Origin: Nocardia sp.
GTDB taxonomy: Bacteria; Actinomycetota; Actinomycetes; Mycobacteriales; Mycobacteriaceae
Length of the DNA: 48,313 bases
Assembly: GCF_025465275.1 (NCBI RefSeq)
Contig: NZ_JAODNK010000118.1
Coordinates: 1-48,313 of the forward strand
Direction of reading: 5' to 3'
Positions 40,376-48,092 of the stretch are shown here, one piece after another. The position numbers and the translations under genes were made by a program. A model generated the notes under the pieces. It was not told the DNA's origin and did no database searches. It saw only the letters and a program-made list of their open reading frames with translations. Position 1 is the stretch's first letter. Each line of letters starts with the position of its first letter.

Positions 40376-41764
40376 CTAGGCGCGGGTGAAGAGGCGGCCG
40401 GCGAGGTCCAGGCCGGTGATGGCGCCGGAGGTGTTGCGGCTGAAGTAGCCTCGCTGGCCCTTGAAGGAGCCGTCGGTGATGATGTACTCGTCGGTGTCGC
40501 CGGGCAGCATGCCGAAGGGGAATGCGGGATGGTCCTGCGGGAGTTCGGTTTCCGAGGCGGCGCGGATTTCCGGGCGGATGCGGCATTCCAGGGACAGGCC
40601 CTCGGAGTCGGCGAGGACGGTCATGGTCATGGCGTCGATCTCGTAGGTGCCGACCAGCTCCTGGGCGCGGGATTCGTTGTAGGCCAACGGCTCCGGATCC
40701 TTGTCGATCACGCCGAGGTAGTGCTCCAGCGCCCAGCGCACAATGGCCTGGTTGGACGGAATGCCGTCGGGGCTGGCATTGGACATGATCGAGATGGCGA
40801 AGTTCCGTTCGGGCACCAGCAGCAGCTCGGAGAACTGACCGAAGGCTGATCCGCCGTGCCCGACGGTGCGCACACCGTCGACATCGCGCAGGAACCAGCA
40901 CAGGCCGAGGGCGTCGCCGAGGGTGCTTGCCTTCATCTCGATGGTCGGCTGCTTCATGAGGTCGAGCAGCTCGGCGGGCAGCACGGTCTCGCCGTTCACG
41001 GCGGCACCGTCACCGAGATGGAAACGGGCCCAGCGCAATTGCTCCACGACCGAGGAGGAGATGCCGCCGCCGGGGTTATTGGCGCGATTCCCGTTCCAGG
41101 ACCGCTGCACCGACAGTTCGCCGTCCTCACCGCGCTCGTGTCCGGCCGCGAACCGCCGCGTCATGATCTCGTTGCGCGAGTAGCTGCTGGTGGTCATGTC
41201 CAGCGGGCGCAGGACGCGCGTGGTGACGGCCTGTTCGAAGGTCTGGCCGGTGATCTTCTCGATGACCCGGCCGAGCAGATTGAAGCCTGCCTGGCTGTAG
41301 GAGGACCGCACGCCCGGGGCGGCGACAAGCGGGATCTCGGCCAGCTGTGCCACGAACTCGGCCAGCGCGTCGTCCCCCTCGCCGGTGTCGTTGATGAGGT
41401 TCCAATCCAGCCCGGCGGAGTGGTTGAGCAGCTGCTTCACCGTAATCGTGGCCGCAACCTCCGCATTGGTGAGCCGCAGCTCCGGCACGTACTTCTGGAC
41501 CGGTGCGTCCAGGTCGAGCTTGCCCTCGGCGACCAGTTGCATGAGCACGGTGGCGGTGAAGCTCTTGCTGATCGAGCCGATGGTGAACAGCGTGTCCGGG
41601 TCGACGGGCAGCGGGTTCTCGATGCTGGTCACGCCGTGCGAGGCGAAGATCTCGCGGCCGTCGACCCAGATGCCGACGGTGACGCCGGGAATTCCGAATT
41701 CGGTCGCGGTGGCCTCGACGATCTCCGACAGGGCGATATCCGACGACAGTGCGTTGTTCGACAT
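40376..41764 (-). CDS. serine hydrolase, beta-lactamase class C/AmpH-like
   Basis: A 462-aa protein of the class C beta-lactamase/D,D-peptidase/esterase fold. Motifs are SISK (Ser64-Lys67) in TLFTIGSISKSFT, YSQAGFN with the catalytic Tyr156, and HGGSAFGQF. A C-terminal lipocalin-like extension (~365-462) follows. There is no signal peptide, so a cytosolic esterase or peptidase is more likely than a secreted lactamase. The ATG at 41764 follows an AGGAGAGGT-type site. It is transcribed divergently from the antigen-85-like gene, and the SARP-type repeats lie between them. It ends against the SARP gene's terminators. Confidence 0.88.
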   Translation of the reverse strand: MSNNALSSDIALSEIVEATATEFGIPGVTVGIWVDGREIFASHGVTSIENPLPVDPDTLFTIGSISKSFTATVLMQLVAEGKLDLDAPVQKYVPELRLTNAEVAATITVKQLLNHSAGLDWNLINDTGEGDDALAEFVAQLAEIPLVAAPGVRSSYSQAGFNLLGRVIEKITGQTFEQAVTTRVLRPLDMTTSSYSRNEIMTRRFAAGHERGEDGELSVQRSWNGNRANNPGGGISSSVVEQLRWARFHLGDGAAVNGETVLPAELLDLMKQPTIEMKASTLGDALGLCWFLRDVDGVRTVGHGGSAFGQFSELLLVPERNFAISIMSNASPDGIPSNQAIVRWALEHYLGVIDKDPEPLAYNESRAQELVGTYEIDAMTMTVLADSEGLSLECRIRPEIRAASETELPQDHPAFPFGMLPGDTDEYIITDGSFKGQRGYFSRNTSGAITGLDLAGRLFTRA

Positions 41765-41844
41765 TGCAGTACCTCTCCTGTGCTCGGTGTGCGGCTCTCG
41801 TTTTCGGCCGCTCATCCGGTCTGAAATCAGAGTGCCGAGCGCCG

Positions 41845-41875
41845 CTGACAGCGGGCCGACAGTGCACCGACAGCG
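41845..41875. promoter_or_regulatory. SARP-type direct-repeat operator
   Basis: GACAGCG (41847-41853), GACAGTG (41858-41864) and GACAGCG (41869-41875) are spaced exactly 11 bp apart, each preceded by CTG/CCG-type bases. SARP-family activators bind heptamer direct repeats with 11- or 22-bp periods. A further GACAACA lies 21 bp on. The site is in the divergent promoter region between 41764 and 42036, less than 2 kb from a SARP gene. Confidence 0.6.
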
Positions 41876-42035
41876 CGGACGGGCCCGCTGACAACACCGA
41901 TCGGCGGGGGTGTCCGCACTGGTCAGAGGCTTCTCTCAGGCCCCCATTAGGAGGGAGATAGCAAACACTCAGTGAACTAGGGCAGTGTGAAAACCTGCCG
42001 ATCAGAATTAGTCATCTACTGAGGAGATAACCGGC

Positions 42036-43076
42036 GTGCGATTGTCGAAGACCTGGGGCAGCGTGGTTCTCGCGTTGACCGCAACCGTCCTGCTACCAGT
42101 CGCCGCGGGTTCCGCTTCCGCAGCATCCGGAACTGCCCTGCGCGCCGGCGGCACCTCCACGGATGGCTCGCACATCGCCTCCAGTGAGTCTCCCGACGCA
42201 CGAACGGTGAAGCTGCAGGTCTACTCGGCCGCCATGGACAAGAACATCGAGGTCGATGTGCAGCGCCCGGCCGACACCTCCGCGCCGAGCCCGGTGCTCT
42301 ACCTGCTCAACGGCGCGGGTGGCGGCACGGACTCCGCCACCTGGCAGCGGCAGACCGACGCGCTGAGCTTCCTCTCGGACAAGAACGTCAATGTGGTGCA
42401 GCCGGTCGGCGGCGGATTCAGCTACTACACCGACTGGCGCGACGCGGATCCCACACTGGGCGTGAACAAGTGGAAGACCTTCCTTACCGAGGAACTACCC
42501 CCGCTCGTCGACCAGGCGCTGAATACCAACGGCCGCAATGCGATTGCCGGACTTTCCATGGCGGGCACCTCGGTGCTGCAGTTGGGGATCGCCGCACCGG
42601 GGCTCTACCAGTCGGTGGCCTCCTACAGCGGCTGCGCGCAGATCAGTGATCCGGTGGGCTACAACGCCGTGAATCTGGTTGTCGCGGCCGGCGGTGGCAA
42701 TACCGTGAATATGTATGGCCCCAAGGGTGATCCGATGTGGGCGGCCAACGATCCCTATGTGCATGCCGACCAACTGCGCGGCATGAATCTCTACATCTCC
42801 AGCGGCTCCGGCCTGCCCGGGCCGTGGGACACCTTGAACGGTCCGCACACCCTGCCCGGAGTCGGCGGAGTGGTGAATCAGACCACCCTCGGCGGTGCGC
42901 TGGAGGCTGCCACCAACTACTGCTCGCACAATCTGCAAGCCAAGCTGGGACAGCTGGGCATTCCCGCCACCTTCAACTTCACGCCGACCGGCACCCACTC
43001 CTGGGGCTACTGGCAGGATGACCTGAAGAATTCGTGGCCGGTGCTCGCGGCCGGACTCGGATTGCCCGCCAACTGA
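42036..43076 (+). CDS. secreted antigen-85-like mycolyltransferase/esterase
   Basis: A 346-aa alpha/beta hydrolase of the antigen 85 family with a Sec signal peptide (residues ~7-30, ending AGSASA). The nucleophile elbow is GLSMAG (Ser174), with YYTDW, EELPPLVDQ and the final GTHSWGYWQ (catalytic His). Antigen-85 enzymes move mycolates among trehalose esters and the cell wall. The protein matches the lipoprotein at 132-1094 along its whole length but has a cleavable rather than lipobox leader. The GTG at 42036 has GAGGAG upstream. It ends in a T-tailed terminator. Confidence 0.9.
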   Translation: MRLSKTWGSVVLALTATVLLPVAAGSASAASGTALRAGGTSTDGSHIASSESPDARTVKLQVYSAAMDKNIEVDVQRPADTSAPSPVLYLLNGAGGGTDSATWQRQTDALSFLSDKNVNVVQPVGGGFSYYTDWRDADPTLGVNKWKTFLTEELPPLVDQALNTNGRNAIAGLSMAGTSVLQLGIAAPGLYQSVASYSGCAQISDPVGYNAVNLVVAAGGGNTVNMYGPKGDPMWAANDPYVHADQLRGMNLYISSGSGLPGPWDTLNGPHTLPGVGGVVNQTTLGGALEAATNYCSHNLQAKLGQLGIPATFNFTPTGTHSWGYWQDDLKNSWPVLAAGLGLPAN

Positions 43077-43090
43077 ATTCGGGGCCAGTC

Positions 43091-43135
43091 GCGCGGCTAC
43101 GGTCGGTGGGGATGCCGACCGCAGCCGCGCTTTTT
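43091..43135 (+). terminator. intrinsic terminator with T-run
   Basis: A 16-bp stem (43091-43106 with 43115-43130, one mismatch) with an 8-base loop, then TTTTT. It directly follows the antigen-85-like gene; the same stem can stop the convergent monooxygenase transcript. Confidence 0.9.
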
Positions 43136-43143
43136 CATCGAAT

Positions 43144-44757
43144 CTATTTGGTGAGTGCGAAACTCGGGTAGCCGTTGTCGCGTTCCTCGTCGCAGAAGCG
43201 GCGGTAATTGCCGAAACCACCGATGTAGGGCATGAATACGCGCTTCTTGCCCTCGATGTTCGCGCCCATGTACCAGGAATTGGCCTTGACGAACAGCGTG
43301 CCCTCGGCGACCTCCATGAGGTGATCGGTCCACTTGGCCGCGGCCTCCTCGCGGGCCTCGACCTGCCGAATGCCCTGCACGCGGCAGTATTCGATGAGTG
43401 CGAGCACCCAATCGAGCTGCTGCTCGGAGTGCAGCACCATATTCGCCATCACCGACGGGGTGCCGACGCTGTTGATACTGAACATGTTCGGGAAACCGTG
43501 GATACCGAAGCCCAGGTAGGTGACCGGGCCGTCGGCCCAGGTATCGCGCAGCTGCGAATCGCGCGCACCCTGGATATCGATGCGCAGTAGCGCACCGGTC
43601 ATGGCGTCGAATCCGGTTGCGTAGACCAGGGTGTCGATCTCGATGAACTTGTCCGCGGTGCGGATACCGGTGGGGGTGATCTCCTCGATGGGCTCGCGGC
43701 GCAGGTTCACCAGCGAGACATTCGGGCGGTTGAACATCTCGTAATAGCCGGAGTCCGTGCAGATGCGCTTGGTGCCGATCGGATGATCGGTGGCGATCAG
43801 ATCGTCGGCCACCGCCGGATCGTCGATCTTGGCGCGGATCTTCGCCACGGCGAAATCACGCACCAGATCATTGGCGGCCATATCGCTGTTCTGATCGGGG
43901 AAAACCTTGTTGAACAGCACGCCGCCGCCACTCCAGCGGTCCTCCATGGCGTCCTCGCGCTCCTGCGCGCTCAACTCCAGCGCCTTGGTCTGCAGGCTGG
44001 GGTGCGGGGTGGCGGCGGGGGCGTAGTAGGACTTCGCGCGCCGCTGCGGGTAGGTGGCGCGGATCTGCTCCTGCTCCTGCTCGGTCCACGGCCGGTTCGG
44101 TACGGGCACACTGAAATTGGGGGAGCGCTGGAAGACGGTCAGCGCCTCGGCCTGCCGGGCGATGATCGGCGAGACCTGAATGCCGGAGGAACCGGTGCCG
44201 ATCACACCGACCCGCTTGCCGTCCAGGCTCGCGCCCTCCTCGGGCCAGCGGGCGGTGAAAAGCTCCTCGCCCGCAAAGGTTTCCACGCCCGGGATATTCG
44301 GCTTGATCGGCGCGGACAGGCAGCCGGTGGCGAAAACCACGAAGCGGGAGCGGAATTCGTCACCACCGGCGGAACGCACGGTCCAGATCGACGTTTCGTC
44401 ATCGAAGCGCGCGGCGGTCACCGATTGGTTGAAGCGGTAGCGCTGCCGCAGTTCGAACCGGTCCGCCACGTGATTGATGTACGCCAGGATCTCCGGTTGC
44501 GCCGCGAAACGCTCGGTCCACGTCCAGCTCTGCTGCAGGTCCTCGTCGAACGAGTACGAGTAGTCCACGCTCTCCACATCGCAGCGTGCGCCCGGGTAGC
44601 GGTTCCAGAACCAGGTGCCGCCGACATCCTCGCCGGCCTCCAGGCCGAGCACGTTCAGACCGGCCCGGGCCGCCTGATGGACGCCGTAGAGTCCGGCGAA
44701 TCCGGCGCCGATGATGATCACATCGTATTGACTGGCCTGCTCGGCGCTGGCAAACAT
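43144..44757 (-). CDS. flavin monooxygenase, Baeyer-Villiger type with altered fingerprint
   Basis: A 537-aa FAD/NADPH enzyme. First Rossmann motif GAGFAGLYG (17-25), then GGTWFWNRYPGARCDVES, second Rossmann motif GTGSSGIQ (~188-195), and DTLVYATGFDAMTGALL. The Baeyer-Villiger fingerprint FxGxxxHxxxWP reads FAGEELFTARWP: the position of the His is Phe167. Family enzymes insert oxygen beside ketones or oxidise soft heteroatoms. The ATG at 44757 is favoured because the FAD motif then falls at the usual distance. It is a single leftward gene, and CTATTTCGAATAG precedes it. Confidence 0.9.
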   Translation of the reverse strand: MFASAEQASQYDVIIIGAGFAGLYGVHQAARAGLNVLGLEAGEDVGGTWFWNRYPGARCDVESVDYSYSFDEDLQQSWTWTERFAAQPEILAYINHVADRFELRQRYRFNQSVTAARFDDETSIWTVRSAGGDEFRSRFVVFATGCLSAPIKPNIPGVETFAGEELFTARWPEEGASLDGKRVGVIGTGSSGIQVSPIIARQAEALTVFQRSPNFSVPVPNRPWTEQEQEQIRATYPQRRAKSYYAPAATPHPSLQTKALELSAQEREDAMEDRWSGGGVLFNKVFPDQNSDMAANDLVRDFAVAKIRAKIDDPAVADDLIATDHPIGTKRICTDSGYYEMFNRPNVSLVNLRREPIEEITPTGIRTADKFIEIDTLVYATGFDAMTGALLRIDIQGARDSQLRDTWADGPVTYLGFGIHGFPNMFSINSVGTPSVMANMVLHSEQQLDWVLALIEYCRVQGIRQVEAREEAAAKWTDHLMEVAEGTLFVKANSWYMGANIEGKKRVFMPYIGGFGNYRRFCDEERDNGYPSFALTK

Positions 44758-44917
44758 GCGTGCCCTCTCGACTCGTCCAAAACTATTTCGAATAGGCATA
44801 TCGTCGGGCCGACAGCGGCTGGTCGCGAGACCTCGTCCCACTGACCAGGAGCCACGGGCCGGCGATCAAAGCCGCGGTGAGCGGGCGCTGCCGACGAACT
44901 GCCGCTCCGACGGGCGG
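44758..44917. promoter_or_regulatory. monooxygenase promoter region
   Basis: The stretch upstream of the monooxygenase holds CTATT-TCG-AATAG at 44783-44795, 26 bases from the start codon, a plausible repressor site. A single GACAGCG heptamer occurs near 44811. Nothing else could be supported. Confidence 0.4.
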
Positions 44918-45073
44918 TTATTCGCCAGATAGATCGGGCAGCGTCGGCTCGATCGGCACCTCCGACAGCGTGAGCTGACGCGGGCAGGCAGCGTGGGGCG
45001 GGGAGTACGACGTTGGCTCAATGGTCACTGCCGGCGGAGCGGGCGGCACTGACCGGACGGGGACAGCGTGCAT
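44918..45073 (-). CDS. possible small protein, 51 aa
   Basis: An open frame from ATG 45073 to TAA at 44918, Pro-rich at the start and ending with PRQLTLSEVPIEPTLPDLSG plus Glu. About three quarters of third codon positions are G or C, and the sequence reads like protein rather than a random frame. No ribosome site is seen; GTG codons further in (for instance before TIEPTSYSPP) are alternative starts. It may be a real microprotein or the tail of a decayed gene. No family is recognised. Confidence 0.35.
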   Translation of the reverse strand: MHAVPVRSVPPAPPAVTIEPTSYSPPHAACPRQLTLSEVPIEPTLPDLSGE

Positions 45074-45157
45074 CGCGGATCAGGGTCAGCTGAGCGCAGC
45101 GTGAATTGCGGTTCAGTGCAGCCAGAGTCGCCGGTGTTCTCCGGCGCGGCGTGCGGG

Positions 45158-45541
45158 CTATTCGTGTGTGGGTTCGCCGGTGACGACGTGATCGGCGTGA
45201 TTGAGGCCCTCGCGGATCAGGCGGGACAGGTGCCCGTCACGAATGCGGTAGATGATGCGGCGGCCGTCGCGGCGGGTATCGACCAGGCCGGTGAAGCGGA
45301 GTTTGGCCAGGTGCTGGCTGACTGCCGTGCGGGAGGCGCCGCAGGCCTCGGTGAGGGCGGTGACGTCGGCTTCGGCGTTCGCGAGAATCCAGAGGATGTG
45401 CAGGCGGGTCGGGTCCGAGAGCATGCGGAAGGTCGCGGTGGCGGCATCGAGCCGAGCCTGATCCGGTTCGACGGGGTGGGCGAGGCTGGAGCGCTCGGCG
45501 GGCGACGCGGGCAATGCCTGTGCGTCGCGCTTGCTCGCCAT
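45158..45541 (-). CDS. ArsR/SmtB family transcriptional regulator
   Basis: A 127-aa winged-helix protein. LSDPTRLHILWILANAEADV begins the domain, the recognition helix is GASRTAVSQHLAKLRFTGLV, and the wing is TRRDGRRIIYRIRDGHL. There is no ELCVCDL-type metal-binding Cys pair at the alpha-3 helix, but the C-terminal HADHVVTGEPTHE is His-rich and could bind metal (alpha-5 type site). It follows the MFS gene after 3 bp and is very probably its regulator. Confidence 0.9.
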   Translation of the reverse strand: MASKRDAQALPASPAERSSLAHPVEPDQARLDAATATFRMLSDPTRLHILWILANAEADVTALTEACGASRTAVSQHLAKLRFTGLVDTRRDGRRIIYRIRDGHLSRLIREGLNHADHVVTGEPTHE

Positions 45542-45544
45542 CGC

Positions 45545-46777
45545 TCACCTTCCCGCCGCTACCGCCTCGCTGTCCGCGGGTGCGGACGCGGGCCACACGC
45601 GGACAGCCGTCGTAGCAGCCAGTGTAGCGATCACCGCCAGCACCACCGCCGTGATCGGCAGGCCCGCCAGCGCGCCGAGGGTGCCCGCGATGGGGTAGGT
45701 GAGGAGGTAGCAGGCATGTGACAGCGAGAATTGTGCGGTGAAAACGGCTGCGCGGGAATCGGAATCCGACTGGGCGCGCAACAGCCGCGCCGACGGCGTA
45801 TTGATCATGGAGGTGCCCGCGCCCAGCACCGCCCAGGTCACCGCCAGTGCGCAGCCGCCGACGACCGAACCGAGCAGTGGGATCACGGCCGCTGCGAGCA
45901 ACCCGGCGGGCAGGATGCGGCATCCGGTCACCATGACCCGGCGATCCAGGACATCCGCGAGCACGCGCGGCAAGGTCAGCGCCACCACCATGGAGCCGAA
46001 TCCGAAGCAGCCCAGGGCGAGTGCTACTCCGGTGTTCGAGCCGTCGAGCCGATCTCGCACGTACACAACGGTATTCACGACGACCAGCGAAGTCGCCGCG
46101 GCCACTGCGAGATTCATGGCCAGCAGTCCGCGCAGGACAGGGCGGTCCAGCATGAGCCGGGCGCCGCTGGTGATCCGCTCCCACAGCGGTTCGGGCCGGG
46201 CGGAGGTGAGCCGGGGGAGCCGTGTGGTGAGCACCAGCACGGCCGAGACCGCGAAACCTGCGGCGGTACCGACGAATAGGAGGTGGTAGCTGATGACCGT
46301 CAGCGCGGCGGCCGCCAGAATCGGGCTCAGCAGCGATTCCAGGTCGTAGGCGAGGCGGGACAGCGACAGGGCTCGCGTGTAGTGCTCTTCCTCCGGCAGT
46401 AGCGCGGGGATCACCGATTGGAAGGCCGGGGTGAACGTCGCCGACGCCGATTGCAGCAGCGCGATGAGCACGTAGATCTGCCAGATCTGCGTCACCCACG
46501 GCAGCATGAGCGCGATCGCGACGCGCGTCACATCCGCGGACACCAGCAGTGTGGTGCGCGGGACGCGCTCGGTGAGTGCCGAAATCACCGGCGCCACAGC
46601 CACATACGCCACCATTTTGACCGCCAGTGCGGTGCCGAGCACAGCGCCCGCATGGGCTCCCGCCAAGTCGTATGCCAGCAGGCCCAGTGCCACCGTGAGC
46701 AGGCCGGTGCCGATCAGTGCGACCACCTGGGCGGTGAACAGTCGCCGGAACTGGGTATGACGTAGGACGTCGAGCAC
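45545..46777 (-). CDS. MFS transporter co-transcribed with an ArsR regulator
   Basis: A 410-aa, 12-TM major facilitator of the macrolide-efflux/enterobactin-exporter type (starts VLDVLRHTQFRRLFTAQVVA, with LTERVPRTTLLVSADVTRVA in the 2-3 loop). The likely substrate is a metal chelate or drug. The start is GTG 46777. A TATAGT hexamer (46784-46789) ends 6 bases before it and no Shine-Dalgarno sequence is present, so the mRNA is probably leaderless. MFS-ArsR pairs are often metal-responsive. The region to the lipoprotein contains ATGTGCACAT (46807-46816), a candidate operator. Confidence 0.87.
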   Translation of the reverse strand: MLDVLRHTQFRRLFTAQVVALIGTGLLTVALGLLAYDLAGAHAGAVLGTALAVKMVAYVAVAPVISALTERVPRTTLLVSADVTRVAIALMLPWVTQIWQIYVLIALLQSASATFTPAFQSVIPALLPEEEHYTRALSLSRLAYDLESLLSPILAAAALTVISYHLLFVGTAAGFAVSAVLVLTTRLPRLTSARPEPLWERITSGARLMLDRPVLRGLLAMNLAVAAATSLVVVNTVVYVRDRLDGSNTGVALALGCFGFGSMVVALTLPRVLADVLDRRVMVTGCRILPAGLLAAAVIPLLGSVVGGCALAVTWAVLGAGTSMINTPSARLLRAQSDSDSRAAVFTAQFSLSHACYLLTYPIAGTLGALAGLPITAVVLAVIATLAATTAVRVWPASAPADSEAVAAGR

Positions 46778-46855
46778 GATCCCACTATATGACAATAGGT
46801 GCGCAGATGTGCACATGTTGTCGGTTATCCGCCAGTGGGCGGCTATTCTCGCCCC

Positions 46856-47644
46856 ATGGTGAGGAACTTCGCGGTCTGCTATTTGGCCGCGGTTTCGACA
46901 CTGCTCATTTCGGGCTGCTCATCGCACCAGGGCGACGCGCCCGCACCCACGGTCGAGTCGACCACGCCGGCGCCGGAGACCACACCCGCCCCGCCGACAG
47001 AAGCGCCGCCCGAACCCGCCTCGGAGCTGCCGCCCTGCGGCGATATCGGCACCACCGCAATGCCTTCCGACTGCCAACTGCAATCCCGCGATCCCCTCGG
47101 AGTCACCTTCGAAGTCCGGCACACCGGCAGCCCGGCACACCTCGTCACCACCGTCACCCTGCTCGACCCCGGCGGCGCGGTCGTGCAGACGCTGGTCGAA
47201 CCCGAGGCCAATGCCCCAGGCGCGGTAGCGAAACTGCGCGACCTCGACGGCAACGGCCGCGACGAACTCGTCATCCCGATCTTCCTGGCCACCGCCAATA
47301 TGCGCTACGCCATCTACCACGCCAGCGGGAACTCCCTCGAATACCACCGCGCCGGCGAACTGGCCGGAATCGGCATAGACACCTCGGCCACCGGATACGT
47401 CGTAGTCTCGGCCCGCACCGAATACGCCAGCTGGGACGTGGAATTCTGGAAATTCGCCGCCGACGACCTCACCCCGATAGTCACCGCCCAGGTCCGCCCC
47501 ATCGACGACGGCACCGGCAAAGTAGCCGGAACCACCTGCGCGGTAATAGATTCCGGCGGCCTCGAAACCACCGGCCTCACCCCAGCCCAGGCCGACACCC
47601 AATTCTGCGCCGAACCGGCGGTCGCCCGAGTCCGCCGGAACTAA
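46856..47644 (+). CDS. lipoprotein with a calcium-loop-like (FG-GAP/dockerin-like) motif
   Basis: A 262-aa lipoprotein. The leader ends LLISGC with lipobox Cys21. A Pro/Thr/Ala-rich linker (~28-60) links it to a domain beginning LPPCGDIGTTAMPSDCQLQ. RDLDGNGRDELVIP (~130-143) is a DxDGNGxDE loop as in calcium-binding FG-GAP/VCBS repeats. The two N-terminal Cys may be bridged. The function is unknown. The ATG at 46856 (or the GTG at 46859) is used because the signal peptide starts there. Divergent from the MFS gene, with 78 bp between starts. Confidence 0.75.
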   Translation: MVRNFAVCYLAAVSTLLISGCSSHQGDAPAPTVESTTPAPETTPAPPTEAPPEPASELPPCGDIGTTAMPSDCQLQSRDPLGVTFEVRHTGSPAHLVTTVTLLDPGGAVVQTLVEPEANAPGAVAKLRDLDGNGRDELVIPIFLATANMRYAIYHASGNSLEYHRAGELAGIGIDTSATGYVVVSARTEYASWDVEFWKFAADDLTPIVTAQVRPIDDGTGKVAGTTCAVIDSGGLETTGLTPAQADTQFCAEPAVARVRRN

Positions 47645-47646
47645 CC

Positions 47647-47735
47647 GCCACCCCGGAACTGGCTGCCACCCCGGAACTGGCTGCCACTCCGGAACTGGCT
47701 GCCACCCCGGAACTGGCTGCCACCCGGAACTGGTG
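47647..47735. repeat. 18-bp tandem repeat after the lipoprotein gene
   Basis: Four full units of GCCACCCCGGAACTGGCT (one with a C-to-T change) and a fifth, 17-bp partial unit, starting 2 bases after the stop codon. The period of 18 keeps all frames open, giving ELAATP on one strand and GGSQFR on the other. It is not convincingly part of a gene. Confidence 0.85.
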
Positions 47736-47758
47736 TCGTACCGGTGGTGGCTGCCGCA

Positions 47759-48092
47759 CTATTGCTTGCTGCGCGGACGTGACTGTTGCTTCGGAGTGAC
47801 CGTCGCGGGAGCTGACTGCGAAGACATGATTGACAGCTGCGGTATGACCGACTGATACGTCGGAACTGGTTGTTGTGGCTGGTGATCCGCACCCTGGTAC
47901 ATGAATTCGGGGGATTCTCCGGGGGATTCCGGATACCGCGGACGGTGCTGCCCGCCGAAGATTGAGTCAGGTCGCCGATCCGGCTATCTGGCCCACAGCA
48001 CTCCGGATCGGCACCGCCTCGCCATCGACGTCGAGGCGGAGCGCAGCGTCGCGCACCGACTGGCGAACTTGCACCCGTCCCGCCCCGACCAT
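47759..48092 (-). pseudogene. frameshifted remnant or assembly-damaged gene
   Basis: Two minus-strand frames join at 47967. The first (ATG 48092, 41 codons) ends AVGQIAGSAT and stop; a one-base shift at that stop continues as DSIFGGQHRPRYPESPGESP and on to SRPRSKQ with a stop at 47759. The second part is Pro/Gln/Ser-rich, like a disordered C-terminal tail. One extra T near 47967 would join them. It may be a decayed gene or a sequencing error next to the C-rich array. No family is recognised. Confidence 0.3.

Noticed and set aside
47647..47735. CRISPR array
   Set aside because: The units are contiguous, with no spacers, and no cas genes are nearby.
46789..47799. Plus-strand frame running through the lipoprotein region and the 18-bp repeats
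   Set aside because: It is in a different frame from the lipoprotein, which has a signal peptide, lipobox and clean stop. The 18-bp period simply keeps all frames open.
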